This document shows positions 1-7,965 of a stretch of DNA of 35,056 nt, piece by piece. The DNA is taken from positions 1 through 35,056 of the forward strand of contig JAFMDE010000002.1 of NCBI GenBank assembly GCA_017857425.1, read 5' to 3'. The DNA is from Akkermansiaceae bacterium (GTDB taxonomy: Bacteria; Verrucomicrobiota; Verrucomicrobiia; Verrucomicrobiales; Akkermansiaceae). Within the stretch, counting starts at the first letter, position 1; each line of letters begins with the position of its first letter. Made by a program: the position numbers and the translations under genes. Below the pieces are notes generated by a model, which ran no database searches, was not told the DNA's origin, and worked only from the letters and a program-made list of their open reading frames with translations.

Positions 1-1
1 A

Positions 2-82
2 ACGGTGGCCGGCATGGTGATCAAAATCATGGTCGGAATACTGATGATTGTCTGGCTGGTTGTTGATGTGATCTGGATTTAG
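2..82 (+). CDS. C-terminal end of a small hydrophobic membrane protein (partial)
   Basis: An open frame enters from the left edge and stops at TAG 80-82. The 26 visible residues are almost all hydrophobic (Ile, Met, Val, Leu, Trp) with one Lys and one Asp, which is the composition of a C-terminal transmembrane helix. The start and most of the protein lie outside the window, so the family cannot be named. The terminator hairpin at 120-149 lies 37 bases downstream and fits the end of this transcript. It could also be a chance open stretch, but the hydrophobic run and the terminator make a real gene end more likely. Confidence 0.55.
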   Translation, partial: TVAGMVIKIMVGILMIVWLVVDVIWI

Positions 83-116
83 TGAGGTAAGATACTGGGA
101 CATTAGATATGGGCAC

Positions 117-149
117 AAAAAAACCGGAGAGGATGACCTCTCCGGTTTT
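117..149. terminator. Bidirectional rho-independent terminator
   Basis: A perfect 13-bp inverted repeat (120-132 with 137-149, arm AAAACCGGAGAGG) encloses a four-base loop, ATGA. Read rightward, the stem ends in TTTT. Read leftward, the stem is followed by seven T (complement of A 117-123). It sits between the end of the small membrane protein gene and the end of the minus-strand prepilin gene and can serve both convergent transcripts, with the stronger T tract for the prepilin side. Confidence 0.9.
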
Positions 150-212
150 CGTGATTTGTGATTAAATCAATGACGGATCGATAACAATGAAGGTATCTAT
201 CGTCGTTGTTCT

Positions 213-241
213 ATCCTTATAGAGTAGGATCCTTATAGAGT
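213..241. repeat. 13-bp direct repeat at the 3' end of the prepilin gene
   Basis: ATCCTTATAGAGT occurs at 213-225 and again at 229-241, separated by three bases. The second copy contains the complement of the prepilin stop codon (TTA 233-235). A short local duplication of the gene end is the simplest reading. Confidence 0.7.
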
Positions 242-931
242 TTTAAGTACTACTGGTGCAACAGTTGCATTAGGAGGGTATGCCGCAGCTAAAATACTGA
301 TGGCGTTGATGTTCACAAGACCTTTACCTGCTGTAGCACCTTCTGTGATTGGCAAGCTTTTGCAAGCTCCATCGTTGAATAATACAATGGCTCTTCCTCC
401 AAAGGGGGCGAGGTTAAATGGGCTTGCAGCCGTCGGGGTCAGAGCATCACAAGGAGTTATTTCCAAGGGCACACCGGAAGGGGAAGCAGTCGAGTGGCCG
501 TCAGTCGCATTCTTCAGAAGATAATGGAACCCGACCTCACTAGTATTAACAGCCTCGGCGTAGACGGTGGCTGCTGTACCAATGTCTCCATCTGGCTTGG
601 TGGTAAGTCCATTTTTGCAAAAGAAGATGTCCTCACTATCGATCTGACTGGAGATGAAAAACTCCCTAAATACTTCGTTTGAACTTGCGGCAACAGCAGC
701 AGAAGTCATGGTGGCTGCCGCTCCTGGGTAAGCACCGTTGTCTTGGTCAAATTCAAACAACAGGATGAAGTGTTGCTTGGCATTGTTGACAGCTTCAGTG
801 GCTGCGGCTTTCTTCTGCTGCTTAAGAACAACAGGTGTTGATAGCGCAGCGAGGGCTGCGATGATTGCGATAACAACAAGGAGCTCAACAAGTGTGAAGC
901 CCTTGGCTAGTTTAGTTTTTGTCATTTTCAT
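233..931 (-). CDS. Prepilin-like secreted protein (type II secretion/type IV pilin N-terminus)
   Basis: The 232-residue product begins with a short basic leader (several Lys) followed by the prepilin peptidase signature GFTLVELLVVIAIIAAL, with cleavage expected after Gly11 and before Phe12. The hydrophobic helix with Glu at mature position 5 is the part that packs into pilus or pseudopilus filaments. A proline- and alanine-rich globular C-terminal domain follows, with little resemblance to a family I can name. Verrucomicrobia and Planctomycetes encode many such stand-alone prepilin-like proteins, and no pilus assembly genes are adjacent here. The ATG at 929-931 is preferred because it leaves a leader of normal length; a second in-frame ATG lies two codons later. 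The substrate role (pseudopilin or surface protein) cannot be decided from sequence. Confidence 0.85.
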   Translation of the reverse strand: MKMTKTKLAKGFTLVELLVVIAIIAALAALSTPVVLKQQKKAAATEAVNNAKQHFILLFEFDQDNGAYPGAAATMTSAAVAASSNEVFREFFISSQIDSEDIFFCKNGLTTKPDGDIGTAATVYAEAVNTSEVGFHYLLKNATDGHSTASPSGVPLEITPCDALTPTAASPFNLAPFGGRAIVLFNDGACKSLPITEGATAGKGLVNINAISILAAAYPPNATVAPVVLKTL

Positions 932-1229
932 GGTATGTATTTTGTTTTTGTATGTTAATATCAGTTTTGCCGAATTGCATCGCTGACATTGATGGGGTTA
1001 TTTTTCTAGGGGTATTATTATGTTTTAGGGGTATTTGTTATTATTTATGTATGGGTATATTGCTGTAGGTCGCTAACGCGCTGTGCATTGTATGCATGTT
1101 TGTTAGTAACGTAGTTGCAATAACTGTGAAGCATTGCAAAAAGATGCAAAATGCAAAACAGTGAATCAATATAACTCAATGAGCTGGCGCGACAAGATAA
1201 AAGTTGAGGTTATGGAGAGCAAAAAGTCT
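932..1229. other. Intergenic stretch, no gene recognised
   Basis: About 300 AT-rich bases lie between the start of the prepilin gene and the end of rph. The copies of GGGGTATT near 1010-1035 and the runs of TGCAAA near 1135-1160 look like low-complexity sequence. The prepilin promoter should lie here on the minus strand, but no convincing -35/-10 pair stands out. Confidence 0.5.
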
Positions 1230-2012
1230 CTAATTCCTTTTAAAACAGCTAGCTAGATCTTCAAGATCTCCTAAGGACATCTCGTCTGCGTCCTTGATTG
1301 CTTGCTTTTGTAATTCGGTAATTTCACCGATTCCCTTGCGGGCGAGGTCGAGCATGGCGGTCATTTCTTCACTAGAAAAAGTGCTTTCTTCGCCACTTCC
1401 TTGCAGCTCAACGAAGTCAAGGTCCTCGGTCATGACGATATTGAAGTCGACACTGGCGTCTTTGTCCTCGGGGTAGTTGAGGTCGAGAATGGGGGTGTCT
1501 TGGTAAATGCCAGAGCTGATGCCCGCGATGAGCTTTTTCATCGGGAAGCTTTTGATTTTACCGCGTGCGATGAGTTGGTTCAGCGCGATGGCGATGGCAA
1601 CGCAGCCGCCGGTGACTGATGCTGTGCGGGTGCCGCCGTCTGCCTGAAGCACGTCACAATCAAGCCAGATGGTGCGTGGGCCGAGTGCCTTGAGGTCGAC
1701 CACGGCGCGCATGGAGCGGCCGATGAGGCGCTGGATCTCTGAAGATCGGCCGTCCAGTTTACCTGCTGAAATGTCACGCTGCTTGCGATCGTGGGTAGAG
1801 TAGGGCAGCATATTGTATTCTGCCGTTAGCCAGCCGCCGCCTACTTTTTGGTACTTCATCCAACGGGGCACGTCTTCTTGGATGGTGGCAGCGCAGATGA
1901 CCCGGGTGTTTCCAAAGGAGACAAGCACGGATCCCGTGGCGTGCGGGGCAATGCCGGGCTTGAATGAGATGGGGCGAAGTTCATCGTTTTGGCGTCCGTC
2001 AGGTCGAGTCAT
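1230..2012 (-). CDS. rph: Ribonuclease PH
   Basis: RNase PH removes nucleotides 3' of the CCA end of tRNA precursors by phosphorolysis. The 260-residue product covers the whole family length (E. coli about 238) with a short C-terminal extension. It starts with the typical TRPDGRQNDELRPI segment. The phosphate-binding and catalytic core GRSSEIQRLIGRSMRA is followed by LDCDVLQADGGTRTASVTG around residues 117-135, which contains the conserved Arg and Asp residues. It is divergent from lpxK, with about 60 bases between the starts, and ends about 300 bases before the prepilin gene. Identification is by direct recognition of the family motifs. Confidence 0.96.
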   Translation of the reverse strand: MTRPDGRQNDELRPISFKPGIAPHATGSVLVSFGNTRVICAATIQEDVPRWMKYQKVGGGWLTAEYNMLPYSTHDRKQRDISAGKLDGRSSEIQRLIGRSMRAVVDLKALGPRTIWLDCDVLQADGGTRTASVTGGCVAIAIALNQLIARGKIKSFPMKKLIAGISSGIYQDTPILDLNYPEDKDASVDFNIVMTEDLDFVELQGSGEESTFSSEEMTAMLDLARKGIGEITELQKQAIKDADEMSLGDLEDLASCFKRN

Positions 2013-2023
2013 AAAAGAGTTCT

Positions 2024-2051
2024 AAGTTTCAAGTTTGAAGTTTCAAGGTTG
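2024..2051. repeat. 14-bp tandem repeat in the rph/lpxK divergent promoter region
   Basis: AAGTTTCAAGTTTG at 2024-2037 is followed at once by AAGTTTCAAGGTTG at 2038-2051, with one mismatch, and then by another AAG. The repeat fills most of the short region from which both rph (minus) and lpxK (plus) must be transcribed. Both copies are built from GTTTCAAG/GTTTGAAG-like words, so they also contain partly self-complementary sequence. Confidence 0.75.
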
Positions 2052-2074
2052 AAGTCGTATAAGTGCATGCACGC

Positions 2075-3280
2075 ATGAGAGAAACCTTGGACGAACTAGA
2101 GCAATGGGGCACGGAGGTAATCTTCGGCAGGGCCCGCGGTTTCCGTGCCACAGTGATGAGGATGTTGCTCTGGAGCCTGTCCGGGATCTATCGTTTGGGT
2201 GTGGCAAAACGTCTGGGAAGATATCGCAGTGGGGCGAAGCCGCAGCAGTATCTGGGTACCCAAGTTATCAGTATTGGCAATCTTACGGTGGGTGGAACTG
2301 GCAAGACCCCAGTGGTGGAGCTGTTTGCCCGCACGCTGCGTGACCGAGGACGCAAGCCGGCGATCCTGAGCCGTGGCTATAAAAGTAAAAAACTCAACCA
2401 CCCTCAGCAGTGGCAAGGGAGGAACGGTGAGATTATCCCCGCCGAGCAGATGCCCAAGGTGGTCAGTGATGGTGGCGAGCCTCTCCTTAAGGTGAAGTAT
2501 GCCGGAGATGAGCCATGGATGCTGGCAAAAAATCTTCCCGGTGTTGCGGTGGTGGTTGATAAAAATAGGGTCAAGGGTGGAGCCTTTGCCGTCGGTGAGC
2601 TGGGGGCGGATACCTTGATCTTGGATGATGGCCTGCAGTATCTTGATCTGGCACACTCCACAGATGTGGTGCTTGTCGATCAGAGCGCGCCCTTTGGCAC
2701 GGGCCAGATGCTGCCGCGAGGAACGCTACGTGAGCCGGCGAAGAATCTGATGCGTGCCGATTATATCTTTATTACCAAATGTGATGGCAGCTCTAATGAG
2801 CAGCTCATTGATAAGATGCGGAGGTTTAACAAAAATGCGGAGATCATCGAGTGCACCCATGGCCCTAAGCATCTGGAAAACTTATTCACCGGTGAGCAGG
2901 CCCCTTTGGAGTTCCTCAACGACAAATACGCGGCGGCGATCAGTGGCATCGCTGTGCCTCAGAGTTTTGAGAAGATCCTGGATAAGCTGGGCGCGCAGGT
3001 TGAATTTCACCGTGTGTTTTCAGATCACCACTCTTTTAATCAGAGGGAGATCGATCGTTTTATGCGCAGGTGTGTGGAGCGTGATATTGAAGTCATCATT
3101 ACCACGGAGAAGGATGCGGTGCGATTTATGAAACCCACGGAGCTGGACGTGCCTATCTATTTTCTGCGCATTGAGGTGGAGATTCTCAAGGGTGAGGAGG
3201 TGTGGAATAAGATTATTGAGCGTATTTGTTGTGAAAAACCAACCGCAGATCATTTGTTATTGCGTGAGCTGGCTGGCTGA
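2075..3280 (+). CDS. lpxK: Tetraacyldisaccharide 4'-kinase (lipid A synthesis)
   Basis: LpxK phosphorylates the 4' position of the lipid A disaccharide precursor at the inner membrane, using ATP. The 401-residue product shows the family's Walker A region [17 protein letters not shown] around residues 66-82, an N-terminal amphipathic/hydrophobic segment (about 20-45), the ILSRGYKSK segment, and the motif [15 protein letters not shown]. It is somewhat longer than the usual 320-360 residues. I chose ATG 2075; an in-frame GTG at 2063 would add four residues, and neither has a clear ribosome binding site. It is the first gene of a same-strand run with recJ and recG, but a 106-base gap separates it from recJ. 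Its presence is evidence for a lipopolysaccharide-containing outer membrane. Confidence 0.93.
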   Translation: MRETLDELEQWGTEVIFGRARGFRATVMRMLLWSLSGIYRLGVAKRLGRYRSGAKPQQYLGTQVISIGNLTVGGTGKTPVVELFARTLRDRGRKPAILSRGYKSKKLNHPQQWQGRNGEIIPAEQMPKVVSDGGEPLLKVKYAGDEPWMLAKNLPGVAVVVDKNRVKGGAFAVGELGADTLILDDGLQYLDLAHSTDVVLVDQSAPFGTGQMLPRGTLREPAKNLMRADYIFITKCDGSSNEQLIDKMRRFNKNAEIIECTHGPKHLENLFTGEQAPLEFLNDKYAAAISGIAVPQSFEKILDKLGAQVEFHRVFSDHHSFNQREIDRFMRRCVERDIEVIITTEKDAVRFMKPTELDVPIYFLRIEVEILKGEEVWNKIIERICCEKPTADHLLLRELAG

Positions 3281-3357
3281 TGTTGTAAGCTCAGTGGCTG
3301 TCTCGGTAGCTAGAAATCGTGGCCAGGAGTGGTAAAAGTTTCTTCTTTCCTTGTGGT

Positions 3358-3378
3358 AGCTAGGGCTGGCTCCTAGCT
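3358..3378 (+). promoter_or_regulatory. Hairpin just upstream of recJ
   Basis: A perfect 7-bp inverted repeat, AGCTAGG (3358-3364) and CCTAGCT (3372-3378), encloses a seven-base loop and ends eight bases before the recJ ATG at 3387. It overlaps the position where a ribosome binding site would lie. No T tract follows, so it is not a terminator. A role in recJ translation is inference. Confidence 0.45.
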
Positions 3379-3386
3379 TGCTAGGC

Positions 3387-5096
3387 ATGAGTCAGAAGCT
3401 GTCAAAATGGATCCTCGCAGAGGTGCCGGATATACCGCCGGATGTGGACAGCAGCATGCCGAAAGTCCTCGTGCGCATGCTGCTTCAGAGGGGTGTTGAG
3501 ATCAGCGACATGGATGCGTATTTGCATCCTCGCTTAAAGCTTTTGCAGGACCCCTTCCTGTTGCCAGAGATGGATCTGGCAGTCACACGCGTGCTGCGGG
3601 CGGTGGATGAAGGCCAAGAGGTATGTGTCTATGGTGATTACGATGTCGATGGCATTACTTCGGTGACCTTGTTGACGACGGTATTGCAGGCCTATGGTTT
3701 GTCGGTGAGGAGTTTTATCCCGCGGCGTGGCCCAGAAGGCTACGGCCTCAATGAGGCGGCATTGAAGCGGTGCATGAGTGAGGGCATTAAGCCGGCTTTG
3801 CTGATCACGGTTGACTGCGGCACAGCTTCATTAGAGGAAATCGCGCTATTGAAGTCGGAGGAGGTGGATGTGATTGTGGTCGATCATCACGAGATGTCGC
3901 CTGATGGCAGGCCCGATTGTGAAGCGGTGGTGAACCCGAAGTGCGCGCAGCAATCATCTGGCAGCCCTTTTGATTATTTATGTGCTGCAGGGGTGGTTTT
4001 TAAGCTGGCGCACGCTTTGCTGAAGACGAGGCCTGTTGAGAGTTTTGACCTGAAGGACTATCTCGACCTGGTTGCGATGGCCACTATTTCAGATATCGTG
4101 CCTTTGGTGGAGGAAAACCGATTGCTCGTCAGGCACGGTTTGAGGCGTATGAGTGACTCTCGCAATGCTGGGATCAAGGCCTTGATGGAGGTGGCCCAGG
4201 TGAAAGGGCCACTGACGAGTGCAGACGTTGGATTTCGCATAGGGCCCCGGATCAATGCGGCTGGAAGAATGGACAAGCCAGAGGATGCTCTTGCTATGTT
4301 AATGACCCACGATGCTGCTGAGGCTCAAAAGTTAGCAGATACCTTAGACGCGCATAACCGTGCCCGGCAAGCGGAGGAGCTGAGGATTCACAAGGATGCG
4401 CTGAGCCGCCTCGAAGCTGAGTGTGATCCGTCTGAGCCGGTGATTGTATTGGGCTCGCGAGACTGGCATCCCGGTGTGGTGGGTATTGTCGCCTCAAGGA
4501 TGATGCGTCGTTATCATAAGCCGGCCTTTATTATTGCCATTGATGAGAAGGGCATCGGTAAGGGCAGTGGCAGAAGTATTCACGGCATTTCCTTAATGGA
4601 TGCGATCAATGCTAACCGTGACTTGTTGGTCGCTGGTGGAGGCCATGCGATGGCAGCAGGCATTAGTGTTGAAGAGGGCAATATTGAGAAGTTTCGTGAG
4701 GCATTTGCCCAGTATGTCAGAGACCACATCAGCGAAGATGATTTGTCGCCGAGGCTTCACCTCGATACCGAGATTAGTCTGGATGAGCTGTCACTTGAAT
4801 TTCTCAGTAGCTATGAGTTGCTGCAGCCATTCGGTTCCGCCAATCCAGAGCCGGTATTTATGAGTAGTGGCGTGCAGCTCACGGATCCACCTCACGAATT
4901 AAAAAATCACCATCTCAAACTTTCCTTGCAGCAGGATGGCCACCGGCAGGAGGCGATGTTCTTTGGCGCGGGTCAGCGTGAGTTGCCGAGTTGGCAAGAG
5001 CCCTGGGACATTGCCTACACTATTAATCGTAATACCTTCAGGGGTAGAACCAGCCTGCAACTCATCATTCAAGATGTGAGGCCACACCAGAGTTAG
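3387..5096 (+). CDS. recJ: Single-stranded-DNA-specific exonuclease RecJ
   Basis: RecJ degrades single-stranded DNA 5' to 3' in recombinational and mismatch repair. The 569-residue product has the DHH-superfamily metal motifs in order: GDYDVDGITS (about residues 81-90), LLITVDCGTAS, VIVVDHHEMSP and RINAAGRMD. The DHHA1 motif GGGHAMAAG follows, then a C-terminal OB-fold region. Length is normal for the family (about 560-580). I prefer ATG 3387 over an in-frame TTG at 3378, which would lie inside the upstream hairpin. The stop is 15 bases before the recG ATG, so the two repair genes are probably co-transcribed. Confidence 0.96.
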   Translation: MSQKLSKWILAEVPDIPPDVDSSMPKVLVRMLLQRGVEISDMDAYLHPRLKLLQDPFLLPEMDLAVTRVLRAVDEGQEVCVYGDYDVDGITSVTLLTTVLQAYGLSVRSFIPRRGPEGYGLNEAALKRCMSEGIKPALLITVDCGTASLEEIALLKSEEVDVIVVDHHEMSPDGRPDCEAVVNPKCAQQSSGSPFDYLCAAGVVFKLAHALLKTRPVESFDLKDYLDLVAMATISDIVPLVEENRLLVRHGLRRMSDSRNAGIKALMEVAQVKGPLTSADVGFRIGPRINAAGRMDKPEDALAMLMTHDAAEAQKLADTLDAHNRARQAEELRIHKDALSRLEAECDPSEPVIVLGSRDWHPGVVGIVASRMMRRYHKPAFIIAIDEKGIGKGSGRSIHGISLMDAINANRDLLVAGGGHAMAAGISVEEGNIEKFREAFAQYVRDHISEDDLSPRLHLDTEISLDELSLEFLSSYELLQPFGSANPEPVFMSSGVQLTDPPHELKNHHLKLSLQQDGHRQEAMFFGAGQRELPSWQEPWDIAYTINRNTFRGRTSLQLIIQDVRPHQS

Positions 5097-5111
5097 ACCC
5101 TAAAAATATTG

Positions 5112-7145
5112 ATGAGCCAGTTCTGTGCCAGTGATGCGTTGTCGTCGGTAGATTTTATTTCTGCCAAGGATGTGTTGGCCTATCACTCAGCTGGTATCGA
5201 GAGTGTTGAAGATTTGCTCAATCGCTTGCCGAGGCGCTACGAAGATCGGCGTAGGTTTGACAATTTTCCGACGCAGGCAGGTAGCGGGCCTTGCTGTCTT
5301 CGAGGCACGGTCATTGATACTCAGGTGAAGCGGCTTGGCGGTAGAAAACAATTTTATGAGGCTGTCATTATCGAATCTGCAGAAGCAGCGTTCGCGACCA
5401 GCAAAATAACTTGCAGGTGGTTTAACATGCCATGGATGAAAAACATGCTGGCGGCAGGTCATGAGGTCGTGCTCTATGGTAAGCCGAAAGAATACCAGGG
5501 CGGGATCATCATTGACCATCCTGACTTTGAGATTGTCGGGGATGATCAAGATTCAGTTCATCTAGAGAGAATTGTGCCCATTTACAAGGGCATCAGCGGT
5601 ATTGCGCAGCGGCACCAACGAGAGCATGCCTATGAGCTCTTGGCAGGCATCGATGTGGCCAGCTTTGCGCCTGTCTATAATGTCGACCCGAGCTACCCGC
5701 GTGAGGAAGCGATGCAGGAGGTTCATTTTCCAGGAAGTATGGAGCAAGCTGAGGCGGCAAGGCGCTATTTTGCATTGGAGGAGTTTTTTGCACTGCAGCT
5801 CAACGTTGTCTGGAAGCGGGCGCGCCATCATGAGCATGAGGGGCGGGTGCTGGGTAAAAAAACGGCCCTGTTGACTGAGTTTTACCATAGCCTTCCTTTT
5901 GATCTAACAGGTGCCCAGAAACGCAGTATCAAGGAGGTGATTGCGGATATGCGTCAGCCTCATCCAATGAGCCGTTTGCTGCAAGGCGATGTTGGCTCAG
6001 GAAAGACCTTCGTGGCGATGTGTGCGATGTTGCTTGCCGTTGATTCCGGCGTGCAGGCGGCATTGATGGCGCCGACGCAAATACTCGCCGAACAGCATTA
6101 CCTGACGTTTTGTCAATGGCTGCAGCCCTTGGGAATTAGGATCGCCTTGATCACAGGATCGCGTAGGGAAGATAGCCACCTAGAGCTGGATGGTGAGGCG
6201 CAAATCATTATTGGCACTCACGCGCTGTTGTATGAGGGTGTGGAGTTTAATGATCTTGGCTTAGTGGTCATTGATGAGCAGCACAAGTTTGGCGTCGGCC
6301 AGCGAGCCTTGCTCGTCAGGCAGGGTGTTATGCCAGATGTTTTGGTGATGACGGCAACTCCGATTCCGCGCACTTTGACTCTCACGCTTTACGGTGACCT
6401 TGACGTGTCCATTCTTGATGAGCGGCCAGCAGGCAGGGGCGAGGTTGTTACGGCACTGCGCAAGAGCCCGAAGGTTACCGATATTAGCAAGTTTCTTAAG
6501 GAGCATCTCGCTGAGGGCAGACAAGCCTACTTGGTGTATCCTCTCGTTGAGGAGAGTGATGTCCTCAAGGCGCAGTCAGCTACGGTTGAATATGAAAAGT
6601 GGGTAAAACGCCTGTCTCAATATACGGTGGGTCTGCTGCATGGTAAAATGCCTGCTGAGCAAAAAGAGCAGGTGATGTCATCCTTCCGAAGTGGCGATCT
6701 GCAGGTATTGGTGGCCACTACCGTCATCGAGGTGGGAGTGGACGTGGCCAATGCGAACATCATGGTCATCTACAATGCTGAGCGCTTTGGCTTGGCGCAG
6801 CTTCACCAGCTACGGGGAAGAATTGGTCGGGGTGAGTTTAAAAGCTACTGCATTCTCGCTACCGATGGCAAATCACCCGACGCCATGGAAAAACTTCAAG
6901 TGCTTGCCGATACCACAGACGGATTTAAAATAGCGGAGGCGGACCTGCGTTTGCGAGGACCGGGAGACCTTCTGGGGACAGCCCAGAGCGGCCTTGCTGA
7001 CCTGCGCTTTGTCGAGTTTTTGGCTGATACCGAGCTTATTCGTCAGGCAAGGGCGCTTGCTGAGGCGGTCTTGGAGAAAGATCCTATGCTGGCCCAATCT
7101 CCCGACTTGCTCAGCTTGATTGAAGATGGTGAATTTGAAATTTGA
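5112..7145 (+). CDS. recG: ATP-dependent DNA helicase RecG
   Basis: RecG remodels stalled replication forks and branch-migrates Holliday junctions. The 677-residue product has an N-terminal OB-fold wedge domain, then a superfamily 2 helicase core. Walker A RLLQGDVGSGKT lies near residue 290-300, motif II VIDEQHKFGVGQR near residue 385, TATPIPRTL follows it, and motif VI QLRGRIGRG comes later. The TRG-type C-terminal region is present. The length matches the family (about 690). ATG 5112 is preferred over a TTG one codon earlier. The gene follows recJ by 15 bases and converges on the glyoxalase gene, with about 20 bases between the stops. Confidence 0.96.
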   Translation: MSQFCASDALSSVDFISAKDVLAYHSAGIESVEDLLNRLPRRYEDRRRFDNFPTQAGSGPCCLRGTVIDTQVKRLGGRKQFYEAVIIESAEAAFATSKITCRWFNMPWMKNMLAAGHEVVLYGKPKEYQGGIIIDHPDFEIVGDDQDSVHLERIVPIYKGISGIAQRHQREHAYELLAGIDVASFAPVYNVDPSYPREEAMQEVHFPGSMEQAEAARRYFALEEFFALQLNVVWKRARHHEHEGRVLGKKTALLTEFYHSLPFDLTGAQKRSIKEVIADMRQPHPMSRLLQGDVGSGKTFVAMCAMLLAVDSGVQAALMAPTQILAEQHYLTFCQWLQPLGIRIALITGSRREDSHLELDGEAQIIIGTHALLYEGVEFNDLGLVVIDEQHKFGVGQRALLVRQGVMPDVLVMTATPIPRTLTLTLYGDLDVSILDERPAGRGEVVTALRKSPKVTDISKFLKEHLAEGRQAYLVYPLVEESDVLKAQSATVEYEKWVKRLSQYTVGLLHGKMPAEQKEQVMSSFRSGDLQVLVATTVIEVGVDVANANIMVIYNAERFGLAQLHQLRGRIGRGEFKSYCILATDGKSPDAMEKLQVLADTTDGFKIAEADLRLRGPGDLLGTAQSGLADLRFVEFLADTELIRQARALAEAVLEKDPMLAQSPDLLSLIEDGEFEI

Positions 7146-7165
7146 AGGGTCTGCTGCGTTGGATG

Positions 7166-7540
7166 CTAGCGCTCAAGAATCTCAACTTCATATCCATCAG
7201 GGTCGGTTACAAAAGCCATTTTCCGATCTCCTGAGGTGAACTTTCCACGCCATTGCTCTGGCCATATCTCGATGCCGTCTTGCTCGAGTTGGTCGCAATA
7301 CTCAACAATGTCTGATACACCCAAAGCGGTATGCATGAGATCCTCTGGAAAGGTGACATCAAAACCAGGTGAATAGGTGAGTTCGAGAAAATGATCGTTC
7401 CCAGGCAGGTGCAGAAAAGCAAGTTGGTTGCCCTGAGGGGATGTTTTTTGTTCGCCCAATTGGAAGCCAAGCTTTTGATAAAAGTCGATGCTGGCCTCTG
7501 GGTTAGAGACGCGGATGCGTGTGTGAAGGAATTTGATCAT
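7166..7540 (-). CDS. Glyoxalase I-like VOC-superfamily protein
   Basis: The 124-residue product is a single vicinal-oxygen-chelate unit resembling lactoylglutathione lyase (GloA), which converts the methylglyoxal-glutathione hemithioacetal. The four metal-ligand positions of GloA appear to be kept: His in FLHTRIRV near residue 6, Glu in FLELTYSPG, His in MHTALGVSD, and Glu in DPDGYEVEILER near the end. It is slightly shorter than E. coli GloA (135). The substrate cannot be fixed from sequence, because VOC proteins also include other lyases, dioxygenases and resistance proteins. It is a single gene convergent with recG. Confidence 0.8.
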   Translation of the reverse strand: MIKFLHTRIRVSNPEASIDFYQKLGFQLGEQKTSPQGNQLAFLHLPGNDHFLELTYSPGFDVTFPEDLMHTALGVSDIVEYCDQLEQDGIEIWPEQWRGKFTSGDRKMAFVTDPDGYEVEILER

Positions 7541-7628
7541 GCTTATTTCTGAATGGGTGAGGTCGATGCGTCAAGTGGCAGGTAAAAAATGATTGGCATG
7601 CGCCAGATTGGATCATATGTTTCCTGAT

Positions 7629-7766
7629 ATGAAGAATTCTATTAAATTGGTTTTAGCGTTGGTTGGTGTGGCTGTGATGGCACTGAGTTCATGTAACACG
7701 GTTGCTGGATTTGGCCGTGATATCCAAGGTGCTGGCGAGGCGATTAACAAGTCAGCCGACCGTTAA
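7629..7766 (+). CDS. Entericidin-like small lipoprotein
   Basis: A 45-residue open frame starts at ATG 7629 (an in-frame ATG at 7617 would add four residues). It has a Lys-containing signal peptide, a hydrophobic stretch rich in Val, Leu and Ala, and a lipobox LSSC with the acylated Cys at position 22. The short tail, CNTVAGFGRDIQGAGEAI, matches the entericidin A/B pattern (C-N-T-x-x-G-x-G-x-D-x-x-x-x-G). Entericidins are small membrane lipoproteins, described in enterobacteria as a toxin/antidote pair; only one copy is present here, and its function in this lineage is unknown. It is too short for many gene callers. A hairpin with a T tract lies downstream at 7914. Confidence 0.85.
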   Translation: MKNSIKLVLALVGVAVMALSSCNTVAGFGRDIQGAGEAINKSADR

Positions 7767-7770
7767 GATT

Positions 7771-7797
7771 AGCGACGTCAAATCAGCGGCGTCAATC
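7771..7797. repeat. Short tandem repeat after the entericidin-like gene
   Basis: AGCGACGTCAAATC (7771-7784) is followed directly by AGCGGCGTCAATC (7785-7797), with one substitution and one base missing. It begins four bases after the stop codon. It may be a local duplication with no function. Confidence 0.4.
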
Positions 7798-7913
7798 GCA
7801 ATTGGCAGTATTAAGCTGCAGATTAGTTGGGCACGAGGTGGTGTCTTATCGGGGCCCACTTTGCACAGTTAGGGGCTGCCATGCCTGCCGAGCAATATTT
7901 GGTCACTATGTTT

Positions 7914-7941
7914 GGGCGGCAAATAGCCCGCCCTTGTTTTT
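7914..7941 (+). terminator. Probable rho-independent terminator
   Basis: GGGCGG (7914-7919) pairs with CCGCCC (7928-7933) across an eight-base loop and is followed by TTGTTTTT. In the plus direction it can end the entericidin-like transcript. It lies just beyond the minus-strand clpC stop, but in that direction it has no T tract. Confidence 0.6.
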
Positions 7942-7965
7942 GCTAGAGGGTTAATTACTAGCGAG

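Noticed and set aside
2096-2656. 186-codon open frame on the minus strand
   Set aside because: It is antisense to lpxK, including its Walker A region, with no supporting motif.
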